DNA of 41,942 nt from Asterionellopsis glacialis (Eukaryota; Bacillariophyta; Plagiogrammaphyceae; Rhaphoneidales; Asterionellopsidaceae), in assembly GCA_014885115.2 (NCBI GenBank), contig WKLE02000569.1, forward strand, positions 1-41,942. The letters are read 5' to 3'. Below are positions 34,313 through 41,942 of this stretch, piece by piece. Made by a program: the position numbers and the translations under genes. Within the stretch, counting starts at the first letter, position 1. Each line of letters opens with the position of its first letter. Under the pieces are notes generated by a model. The model ran no database searches and was not told the origin of the DNA. It saw nothing but the letters and a program-made list of their open reading frames with translations.

Positions 34313-34985
34313 TCCCCCTGTCTGGATTTTGGTAGTACGCCCAAGTATGTGGTTAGTGTACTCAGATACTCTAAGTCACAGAGAACCATCTTGATCTGTC
34401 GAAGAAATCATATCAAAAGGAGGCCTAGACTGTAGGTTGTTCGACGCTACTTTATGCGATTGTATTCCATTTTTTTTGGATTCTCCACATTAATGCCTTT
34501 ATTTTATTATTCGATTACTTCTCCTTTGGTCCAAACCCTGAGGAGACTTCAACAATACACCATGGTGTATTTGTGTGGCATATATGCTTGCTGTCGGTGA
34601 AGAACACATGGAATATGGCCTTCAAGAAAACAAAAAGTGAGTAGGTAGAACAGCATATAGTCTTAGTTACGTATGCGATCAGTTTGGACAGTGAAAGAAA
34701 GAGATAGGCAAATAGAGGAAGGAGGATTCAAAAGATATAGGAGAGATAAACAAAAGGGAAGGTACATTTCCGAATTTTGTATTACGTCTATTTCTGTGCC
34801 ACAAGGGAATTTCTACGAAAATACAGTAAATACTGCAAAGAAAGGGATATTCCAGGAAGAGAAAGCAACAATTCACACCCGGCAATACTCAACGCCCGTT
34901 GCTCCAGGTCGAGCTTGAAAAATGACCCGAAATAAGCAATTACAAGCTTGAAATTTTGCTTGTTGCTTCAATATCCCAACTACTT

Positions 34986-35084
34986 CTTATCTTCACTTGA
35001 GTGAAGATAAGGAAAGTTGGAATTTATAGTTGATTGAGTCAATCAATCCTAAGGACCCTCTCTTTGACCCATCAGTTTGATGGG
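34986..35084. repeat. Cluster of three consecutive perfect hairpins
   Basis: Hairpin 1: CTTATCTTCACT (34986-34997) with AGTGAAGATAAG (35000-35011), 2-base loop. Hairpin 2: TTGATTGA (35030-35037) with TCAATCAA (35039-35046), 1-base centre. Hairpin 3: CCCATCA (35068-35074) with TGATGGG (35078-35084), 3-base loop. Loops this short favour DNA-level palindromes (protein sites or cruciforms), although a structured RNA cannot be excluded. Confidence 0.8.
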
Positions 35085-35206
35085 ATAATTGTAGAGTTTG
35101 ATTTGTTCCACATACCCACACTCTTTTCCAAAGTGATGTAAATAGAGTGACCTTCTATGTATTTTTAATTGTTATATAAATGTTTGCAGATCATGCATTT
35201 TGTTCT

Positions 35207-36190
35207 TTACTGCCCTGCGTTCTTTTTGGTTTGGGATTTGGCAGGCATTTGAGCATATTTCAAAGTGGAATTAGACAAAAAGGTGTCAGCTCCTGCACTT
35301 GAAGCAGCATCTTTTGCAGGAGCAGCTTGTTGCAAATTTGCTGGTGGTGCTTTAGATGCACTGGAAATTCCCAAATCAAGTTCCTCCATGAGAAGATCCC
35401 GCATATTGACAAGTTCATCTATTAAAACATCAGCCTGGGAAAATGAAGAAAATGAACAAAAGGTAAAAACTTCATTTGGTATTGGTGAGATAAAGTTATT
35501 TTAAAAGTGGAATGACACCATCACAGGCATTGTCCATCAGATGTCAATTTGCTTTTCAAGCCAAGTTTCCCAGCACCAGATGCAGCCTTAAGTTTCTTGT
35601 AAAAAGTTTCCAAGATGGTGGTATTATCATTGGCAGTTCCAAAAGCAGGAGAAGCCATACCTGTGAGAGTTGCTGGTTCTTTGTGCTTTGTGATAGTATA
35701 GGTATCAGGGAAGCCCATACCTGTTGGTGCTGCGGGAGCTGCAAGAGAAGCAAGCCCATAACATCACCCAAGAGATTTTCCAATTTCAATGCCTCAGGTT
35801 CCTTCAACCTGCCACAACCAAATCCAGAACCACCACGGTGCTTCAACAATAATTCCAATGATCGATGTTGAGTCTCTGCATCAGCATCCGCAAGTACCGT
35901 AGTCAATGAGACAGGTTGTGGTGCAGCAACAACAGGAGCCTATCCATTTTGATACTAGTCCTACGTTTATGATGAAAGTGCTCGTGATGTTGCCTATTTT
36001 GATGAATGATATTTGATATACATTCCAAATTTGCCATAAATATTTCATGTGCATCCTTCTCTTCTGGTGGGTAATGAAACCGTTCTTCCAATAAAGGGAT
36101 GTGGTATTCAATTTTTGATTTGTATCGGATTTGTGCTGATTTGTGAGCTTCAAACCTTGCCATGATAGCTTGACGTGCCCAAAAAGGCAT
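35207..36190 (-). CDS. Tentative three-exon gene, unknown product
   Basis: Frames that look coding occur in pieces on this strand. A consistent model is exon 36190..35965, exon 35875..35721 and exon 35434..35207, with introns 35964..35876 (GTAGGA...TGATGCAG, 89 bp, phase 1) and 35720..35435 (CAG|GTATGG...TTTTCCCAG, 286 bp, phase 0), giving about 202 residues. The product starts MPFWARQAIMARFEAHKSAQ, is helical and charged in the middle (RYKSKIEYHIPLLEERF), and ends Ala/Ser/Lys-rich. I do not recognise it. The 286-bp intron is long for this window and holds another open frame (TGMGFPDTYTITKHKEP), so an alternative exon or a decaying gene is possible. Exon boundaries are low confidence. Confidence 0.35.
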
Positions 36191-36581
36191 TGATGATGGT
36201 AGCTGGTCTTAATAGTTTGTGTAACTAAATGCTGAACTTTTCCCTTCTTCTATGAAGCTCCATCTTTTAGATTTAACCTTGGTGAATTCTACCATTTCAA
36301 AGTAAAGGTGAACATTGTACTGTATAAACAGCAATTAGTAGGTACGCAAACAGATTCGAATAGTATAAGTCCAGTTAGTCGAAAGTTCATTTCGGTACAG
36401 CACCCCATTCCAAACTCAACACAAGCATGAAAAAGATAAATAAAGTAAGTGTCGGAGACTCCTTGTTGTAAAATAAGATAACATAGTCTATAAGCTTTTT
36501 ACATCTATAATTAATATGATATTGTTAGAGACATGGGTACTGGAGAATTAGGCTTTTATTTGTGTCTCTAATTATTATGTT
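36191..36581. other. Intergenic spacer
   Basis: 390 bp between the 3' end of family member 3 and the start of the tentative spliced gene, both on the minus strand. AT-rich; nothing recognised. Confidence 0.5.
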
Positions 36582-38591
36582 TTAGTTGGCTCTGACACTT
36601 GGAGGGGTCTTATCTGCTACAGCACCCATTCCACTCAATACGGCGGACATGTTTACATGTTCGTCACCTGTACCAAATCCAGCAGCCTTCTTGGCAATAC
36701 TATTGCCACTTATTTGAGAATCATGAGAAGGTTGCTGTTGTACTGGATTACGACGTAACTGAATCTGAGTTACTGTATTGGCATCTAGCATTTGTGACGT
36801 AACGTTCTTGTCGGATGGCTTCATAAAGTCTGGAACATGACTCGGCACAGTCCTACCCTCCTTCTCTCGATGGTGTTCAATGTAAAACTCACGTGATTTT
36901 CGTGATTCACAAAAGTTGGACTGTACAGCTTCTTCGTCGGATGCACCTGCAGCGAGAGATAATTCTCTTGCCCAAAAGTTGTATTGATGATAGACGGACC
37001 TAATCCGTTCAATATCTGTCTTTCGATGAATACGTTGCTTACGCTGTTCATCCAAGACAGCGCGTACTGCAACCTTGACGTTGATTTGTCGCTGCTTGCC
37101 CTCATCGATGGATGCAATATGTTCCAAACCTCTGCGAGAATGACCAAACTTATGCCACCATTTGTTACTGACATCCTTTTCATTGGAAGCCTTGGTAGCA
37201 CTTTGATGAAGTTCCTTGGTGGATTTTCCTGGTTGACGCCATGATGGGTTTGTCATTAACCAAACTTCACTACCACCCTGAAGCATGGCCTTGGCAACTA
37301 ACCTACCAGTCCTTTTAAAGTCATCAAAGTCTTTCTTTTGCCACCAAACTGCAGCTTTTTCAAGACGTGTCATGTTCTTTTGAGATTTGACAGTGACAAC
37401 CCGTGCCATGGGTGCAAACTCAACATTCCGATTATCTTCTTTTTTCTTGGTTGATTTTACCTCATAGACAGGAAATAGGGCTCGTCGTCCACCATTTTGT
37501 TTGTTGGAAGATTGAGATGCGTCTCTTGTATTCCTTGTACTTGAACAACGTTTCAAAATTCCTTTCAATGGAGTTTTAGCCTTGTTGACACCATTATCAT
37601 CCTTGTTGTTGTTCTTGTTGTTATTGCTGTTGTTACTTGTAGTAGATGATCCAACACCGCCACCATCTGTCGTACCTTCAGGTTCTGATAAGCGCAATCG
37701 TGCCAATAATGCAAGTCGATCCTTATCAGTGAGTTTTTCCCCAAGCATCTCACTACCTGTCGAACTTTCATCCTCATCACGGGACGATGATGTTGTAGCT
37801 GCTGTTGTACCATCTTTGGTCGGTGTGGCCTGTGCTGTTTGTGATGATGTGGCTTGATCTACTGTTGTTGCTTCGGGTTGTTCCGGTCCTGTCATGTAGT
37901 AATTATTATTCTCTAAATGACTCTTACTTGTTGCCCATGGGAAGAGACAGCAAAACACATTTTCTTTCTTTTGACCACCAAAGGGGACAGGAGCGTATGG
38001 GTCGTATCCTGTATAATCATCGTAGTAGGCGTCAGCAGGAGACTTGAAAGATGCTGGATTTGTTGTTGTCGTTGTTGTTGTTGTATTTTTATTTTCTTTG
38101 CTGTTTGGCTCTGGAGTGTTTCCTCCAATCCAAGGAAAACACCATACATCATTATTATGCTGTTGAGTAGTTGTTGTTACTCCAAGGGGGGCATATGGAT
38201 CAAAGTATGTGTAGTCGTCATCGTATGCACTTGTATCAAAGCCTGTATATTTTCCGTAGCTAGACGATGGTAAATTTAAATTATTTTTTTTGGGTATGTT
38301 TTTCTCATTCGTTCCGACTCCATTTTTCGGATTAGCCTTTGTGGCATTGTCATTCTCGTTCCGTGCCATCAAGCTCCTCTTCTTGTGGCTGTTGTTTTTG
38401 TTATTCTTGTTGGTAGCTTGGCCATCGTCATCATCGTCTACGTCCATTCCCAGTGCAACTTCATCTGAATCACCCTCATCTCCACTCAAATAATCAAAAT
38501 CATTTTTCGTAAGGCCTCCATCTTTCTCATCCGATGGATGAATCAAGTCAGACAAATTACAAATCGAATCTCTTGATAATCCAAGCGCCAT
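36582..38591 (-). CDS. GHSRRGLE-motif family protein 3 with long low-complexity N-terminus
   Basis: Single exon, 669 residues from ATG 38591. The first 390 residues are Asn/Thr/Asp/Lys-rich and probably disordered. They contain two copies of a Tyr/Asp/Pro motif ending in FPW: about 123-154 (DDDYTYFDPYAPLG ... WCFPW) and 189-219 (YDDYTGYDPYAPVPFGG ... CCLFPW). GILKR followed by RNVEFAP fits the paired SILK and RVxF docking patterns of protein phosphatase 1 partners. The family domain (about 395-600) has AVWWQKKDFDDFKRTGRLVAK, WWHKFGHSRRGLEHI, VRAVLDEQRKQR and a helix with FWARELSLAAGASDEEAV. The product is unknown; no signal peptide or membrane segment. An (AAT)n microsatellite lies directly before the start codon, so its length may vary and affect the 5' UTR. 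Confidence 0.75.
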   Translation of the reverse strand: MALGLSRDSICNLSDLIHPSDEKDGGLTKNDFDYLSGDEGDSDEVALGMDVDDDDDGQATNKNNKNNSHKKRSLMARNENDNATKANPKNGVGTNEKNIPKKNNLNLPSSSYGKYTGFDTSAYDDDYTYFDPYAPLGVTTTTQQHNNDVWCFPWIGGNTPEPNSKENKNTTTTTTTTNPASFKSPADAYYDDYTGYDPYAPVPFGGQKKENVFCCLFPWATSKSHLENNNYYMTGPEQPEATTVDQATSSQTAQATPTKDGTTAATTSSSRDEDESSTGSEMLGEKLTDKDRLALLARLRLSEPEGTTDGGGVGSSTTSNNSNNNKNNNKDDNGVNKAKTPLKGILKRCSSTRNTRDASQSSNKQNGGRRALFPVYEVKSTKKKEDNRNVEFAPMARVVTVKSQKNMTRLEKAAVWWQKKDFDDFKRTGRLVAKAMLQGGSEVWLMTNPSWRQPGKSTKELHQSATKASNEKDVSNKWWHKFGHSRRGLEHIASIDEGKQRQINVKVAVRAVLDEQRKQRIHRKTDIERIRSVYHQYNFWARELSLAAGASDEEAVQSNFCESRKSREFYIEHHREKEGRTVPSHVPDFMKPSDKNVTSQMLDANTVTQIQLRRNPVQQQPSHDSQISGNSIAKKAAGFGTGDEHVNMSAVLSGMGAVADKTPPSVRAN

Positions 38592-38609
38592 ATTATTATT
38601 ATTATTATT
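38592..38609. repeat. ATT/AAT trinucleotide microsatellite at a start codon
   Basis: (ATT)n on the plus strand immediately 5' of the start codon of the minus-strand gene ending at 38591. Confidence 0.8.
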
Positions 38610-40459
38610 GCTCTTTCTATTACGTTTTTAATCGTAATCCCGTGTTATAATGAATGCAACAGTTGAAATGCGTATTGAATGTTCGTTTCCAAGAGTTGTT
38701 TTGCTTGCACAGGTGGAAGCAACCGAAAGCTGTACCTGGTAGACTCTTTTAAACTCTATATATTAGAATCAGATATGGTGTCGTAGTTCACACACAAACG
38801 CAGTAATCTAGGTGTAGTCAAGTAGAGAGAAAGATCGAGGTGCAAGGTAGACGAGTCCACACAGATAGATGAGTGCGTGATCGTATCGTATGTTGGAATG
38901 TCGACACAGGAAAGATAGACCTACTCAGTCAGTCGTCAACAAAAAAAAACCACGCCGTAGTTTGACAGCAAGCCTGTTCCCGACAGACAACACACACGCA
39001 CACGTAAGGTTACTTACTCTACGCCTACGGGGTACCGTATCACAGAAAACAGAAAAACAGAAAACAAAGATTCGTCGGGCTCCAACCAAACACAAAAAAG
39101 AAATATTATTACAGGGAGTTTTGGTAGTACCTGCTGGTACATAAAGTATCTTTCCAACCTGACGATCGATATGATGTACAGGTACCTGGTATAATACGAG
39201 TAGACCAACTACGAGGCGAGGGTGCCAACCCCAAAAAGGGGAAAAGTTGACAAAGAAGGAATCGCATGCGTCACACACAAGACACATACTTTTCAGTAAG
39301 CGACGTGTACTTGCACCCAAATAACGAGTGACAAATTCGACATCAAATCGTCGTCCCAAACTAGTATTTACTTAAATACCAAGTCTTCTGATGTGTAATA
39401 TCATTTAGAACAAAAAGAAAGGATTCTACAAAAATTTAAACCAATAAAAATACGTATACTTGGAACTTGGGGCAAAAAAAGAATGGAATTCCGAGTATGT
39501 AAATAGGTTATGAGCGGAGACTTTGAATGTTAAAGTACTTTCAACTGCTGTCTCGCCTACTTTGTCATGTACCGTGACTAAAGCAACAGTATCTCTTCTA
39601 CCAAACTTCATTAGTTCGATAATACGTACAGGTAGACGGAAGATTCCCATCGAGCTGATCCCCAGATTGGCTAGAGACTCTCTCGGCAAGCATCATTCTT
39701 TTCGTTGTTCTTTTAAAAAACAAAAAGTTGAGATTCAAAGCAACATACCAGTTAATAGACGTCGGAGTGATTGGATCATGTTGTTTCCATGAGAATACTT
39801 TCAAGACTAGATTCACAACAAGTCGAAAAAATAATATATTCACTACTTAGTTTGATCCATTTTGTAGGCGCCCAACAAAGCTGCATTGTAGATTTCTTCT
39901 TGTTCCATCAATCTCGAACAAAATAAAATACAATCACGTCATGGTAGTAGGATGTGATCAAGTCAATTGGATAATAGACTCAAATGCAGCATTACATTTC
40001 CAAAAATTTTCGACAGCATAAATGCCAGTAATATTCGCATTAAAATATTTTGAGGTGTTTGTGTACTATTTCTCTCTTGGACTTTCAAACTTTGAAGGCT
40101 ACCATCATTTGCATCCGTACAGGGTAGAACGAACCTGAGAAACCAACTTGTGTACCCGTTCTTGCTTTCAAATGGATTTTGTATCAATAGAATGAAGGAC
40201 ACGAGGACTTTTCAAAGCAAAAAAGTCCAGAAAAATTAGCAGTGTCGATCTAAAAAAAATTCCAAAATTGAATAGTATCAAATGTACATTTTATGTATAA
40301 ATATATTATTGAGTATTTTGGCATCAATAACCATAACACGCAAGGATGCTGGTGGTCCAACGTTTGACATTTTCAGCTTTATCCGATCCAGAGGTCGTAT
40401 TTTCAGTACGCTAGACGTGCGCATGAGAAAATGTAAAGCTGTAACACCATTGTATATTT
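38592..40459. other. Intergenic region, no accepted gene
   Basis: 1.9 kb between family member 3 and the glycosyltransferase-like gene, both minus-strand. Overlapping short frames occur on both strands; minus-strand pieces around 39430-39690 and 40290-40450 have a protein-like look but lack starts and do not join. Palindrome-family sites at 38731-38742 and 39177-39192. Confidence 0.45.
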
Positions 40460-41942
40460 TTAGTCTTCCGAATCTTCGGATGTCTCGAGAAGAATATCAA
40501 GACCTTTACTGAGATCTCTGGTATCAGGGCCAGTTTCAAAGTAGTAAAAGTCTCCTGTAGGCTCAAGGTGAGGATCGGCATATTTCAACTCATCATAGAT
40601 TTCGAATGGGATGAGACGAGACGTCTTGAAAAAGACCAACTCTTCCCATTTGGGTGTTACGCCACCACCAAGGTGATGTAGTGCTTGCGGATGCCATACA
40701 TCATAACACCAGGTCATAGTATCCAGCACGAGATCGCGAGGGTCAATTTGCATCTCTCCTCTTGTGGACATTGTTGCGGCAAGACTGTATCCCGCTTCCA
40801 TGATGGCCCGACTCATACCAATCTCGTAGCGCTTGATAATTTCGAATTGAAGCTCGACGCTAAACTCGGTAGATCCAGTTTGCCCACAGTCATAGACAGC
40901 GCCGGAGTTCTTGATGATCTGAAGGCCTTTCTGGTCAACTGCAAAGACCATACTCTGAATGTGTGGGTGAGAGAGACAGTTCATGGAGAGACCGGACATC
41001 TTCACTTGGTCGCTAAGAAGACGAGTATACTGAGTAGTCCAGGAAACAGTTGGATCGTGATCTGCGGGCAGCTTGGGTCCGGCCACACCACAATTCAGAT
41101 ATACAAACTCATCGTAAACTGATAAATCAACCTCCTCAAGGATGACCCGCATAGCTTCCATATCGTAGCATCTATCTTGTCTTGTTAGAACGATAATTTT
41201 GTGGCCCATCAGTTCGCACTTTTGATTTGCAATAGCAAGCTGTGCTTCGTACGCGTCCCGGACCTCTTGAGAAAGCACAATAACAGTGTCGTGGAACTTA
41301 CAATCGACTCCGTGTTCCAAAAAGTAATCGAAATGACGCAAGTACATGTCATTTTTTCCCTTTTCACGGTTCAGACTTACGGGACCAGCGTAGGAGACAA
41401 CCGTATTCTTCGTGGCGGATAACTTTCTTCTTGCTTCCTCTTCGAGCAACCTTCTGCGATCCTCGAGGAACTTGTCATAAGCTCTGTCTACATGAGCAAG
41501 AGCATCGTCTGTCAGCTCGAAGACGCTTCTTCCTGAAGGGGGCAATGTAGGTTCCATTTCTGCCATCTGAGGTTGAATAACAGTGAGCGTAATGGTTACA
41601 ACACTGGAACAATGAGTCGAGGTCACTTCAACTTCGATTGTGTTGTCGCCCACGTCCATCAACCCGGGTACACCTGACAATTCACCTGTCGGGGATAAAC
41701 TCAACCAGTCGGGTCCATCAACCAGTTCATAGCTAAATTCAGTGGTTGATGATGATTCAGTGTTACCACCCTCTTGAACGGACAAAGTTTCAAGATATTC
41801 GTCACCAACATTGGCATAGGTCAGGGTGTTGACCTTTAGATCGCAGGTGCTTGATGGCTTGAAACCGTCAAGGTCAGATGCTGTATCACCAGCAGGAACA
41901 TCAACAACTGTACCATCTGCTCCATAGCTTCGCACGTACTCA
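40460..41942 (-). CDS. Partial: Ig-like (dystroglycan-type) domain plus glycosyltransferase-like domain
   Basis: Frame open from the right edge to the stop at 40460; the codons at the edge (EYVRSYGADG) continue without stop, so the true start lies outside. About 494 residues are present. The first 125 contain a beta-sandwich pattern (PDWLSLSPTGELSGVPGLMD, then NTIEVEVTS) like cadherin/dystroglycan-type putative Ig domains of extracellular proteins. A charged helix (about 135-170, RRRLLEEEARRK) leads to a globular domain with DEFVYLNCGVAGPKLP, NCLSHPHIQSMVFAVD, ELQFEIIKRYEIGMSRAIMEAGY and WEELVFFKTSR. This layout matches glycosyltransferases whose core reads like FMNSSVRGPFLP. Cell surface or Golgi location is therefore likely. 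The acceptor and sugar are unknown. C-terminus is acidic (ETSEDSED). Confidence 0.6.
   Translation of the reverse strand, partial: EYVRSYGADGTVVDVPAGDTASDLDGFKPSSTCDLKVNTLTYANVGDEYLETLSVQEGGNTESSSTTEFSYELVDGPDWLSLSPTGELSGVPGLMDVGDNTIEVEVTSTHCSSVVTITLTVIQPQMAEMEPTLPPSGRSVFELTDDALAHVDRAYDKFLEDRRRLLEEEARRKLSATKNTVVSYAGPVSLNREKGKNDMYLRHFDYFLEHGVDCKFHDTVIVLSQEVRDAYEAQLAIANQKCELMGHKIIVLTRQDRCYDMEAMRVILEEVDLSVYDEFVYLNCGVAGPKLPADHDPTVSWTTQYTRLLSDQVKMSGLSMNCLSHPHIQSMVFAVDQKGLQIIKNSGAVYDCGQTGSTEFSVELQFEIIKRYEIGMSRAIMEAGYSLAATMSTRGEMQIDPRDLVLDTMTWCYDVWHPQALHHLGGGVTPKWEELVFFKTSRLIPFEIYDELKYADPHLEPTGDFYYFETGPDTRDLSKGLDILLETSEDSED

Larger units (their letters stand above)
34016..35206. other. Intergenic region with stacked hairpins
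   Basis: Between family member 2 and the 3' end of the tentative spliced gene. An 81-codon plus-strand frame at 34673-34918 has no recognisable features and is not accepted. Contains palindrome-family sites (34208-34216), an 11-bp inverted repeat (34271-34312) and three successive hairpins (34986-35084). Confidence 0.5.

Noticed and set aside
35876..35964. 25- to 29-base micro-introns in the 35.2-36.2 kb gene
   Set aside because: They would restore some frames but are far shorter than every other intron in the window (80-117 bp); the 89-bp model uses better sites.
38890..39359. Overlapping frames of 84 (+) and 144 (-) codons
   Set aside because: They overlap each other on opposite strands, have skewed composition and no recognisable motif; likely chance frames.
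39426..40450. Minus-strand protein-like fragments downstream of the glycosyltransferase gene (for example VALVTVHDKVGE and KLKMSNVGPPASLRV)
   Set aside because: They lack start codons, sit in different frames, and I found no splice sites joining them or linking them to the upstream gene. A decayed gene is possible but not supported.
1..41942. tRNA, rRNA or CRISPR features
   Set aside because: I looked for tRNA B-box-like GTTCGA motifs with flanking pairing and for regular spacer-repeat arrays and found none. A covariance-model search would be needed to exclude small RNAs.

Overview
The window looks like nuclear DNA of a stramenopile alga, most probably a diatom. Three lines support this. Most genes are cut by few, short (80-117 bp) GT-AG introns. 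Two proteins begin with a signal peptide ending in an ASAF-like motif with phenylalanine at the cleavage site (SSAFLMP in the fibrillin-like protein, ANSFVP in the riboflavin enzyme), the hallmark of diatom plastid import. Two genes encode secreted fusions of SET methyltransferase, aminopropyltransferase-like and SpeD-like domains, an arrangement of the sort proposed for long-chain polyamine metabolism in diatoms. The species cannot be told from the sequence. Intergenic DNA is AT-rich and full of short palindromes. There is one 23-base assembly gap.

Layout. 194-2113 (+): glutamine-rich single-pass membrane protein. 3348-7188 (-) and 11525-15508 (+): a head-to-head pair of about 1250-residue paralogs separated by 4.3 kb of non-coding, inverted-repeat-rich DNA. 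16305-20359 (+): six-exon R3H/DEAH RNA helicase. 20562-21601 (-): DEK_C plus two SWIB domains, containing the gap. 22379-23261 (+): PAP/fibrillin-like plastid protein. 24788-26742 (+): bifunctional riboflavin enzyme in GTP cyclohydrolase II - DHBP synthase order. 27073-28842 (-): sugar-porter MFS transporter. 30136-30804 (-), 33197-34015 (+) and 36582-38591 (-): three members of one unrecognised family with the core motif GHSRRGLE. 35207-36190 (-): a tentative small spliced gene. 40460 to the right edge (-): 5'-truncated protein with an Ig-like fold and a glycosyltransferase-like domain.

How the genes work together. The strongest unit is the paralog pair. Both proteins have a signal peptide, a SET domain of the Rubisco-LSMT type interrupted by a Tudor-like insert, a spermidine-synthase-like domain and two SpeD-like domains. 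The SpeD-like domains seem to lack the serine needed to form the pyruvoyl group. The two genes are about 98% identical only over a 515-bp tract and clearly more diverged elsewhere, which suggests recent gene conversion. One copy also lost the SET catalytic tyrosine. The other genes look like unrelated housekeeping neighbours, apart from the GHSRRGLE cluster, which is a local family expansion.

Exon coordinates were derived by hand from splice consensus and frame. Domain assignments come from motif recognition without any database search.
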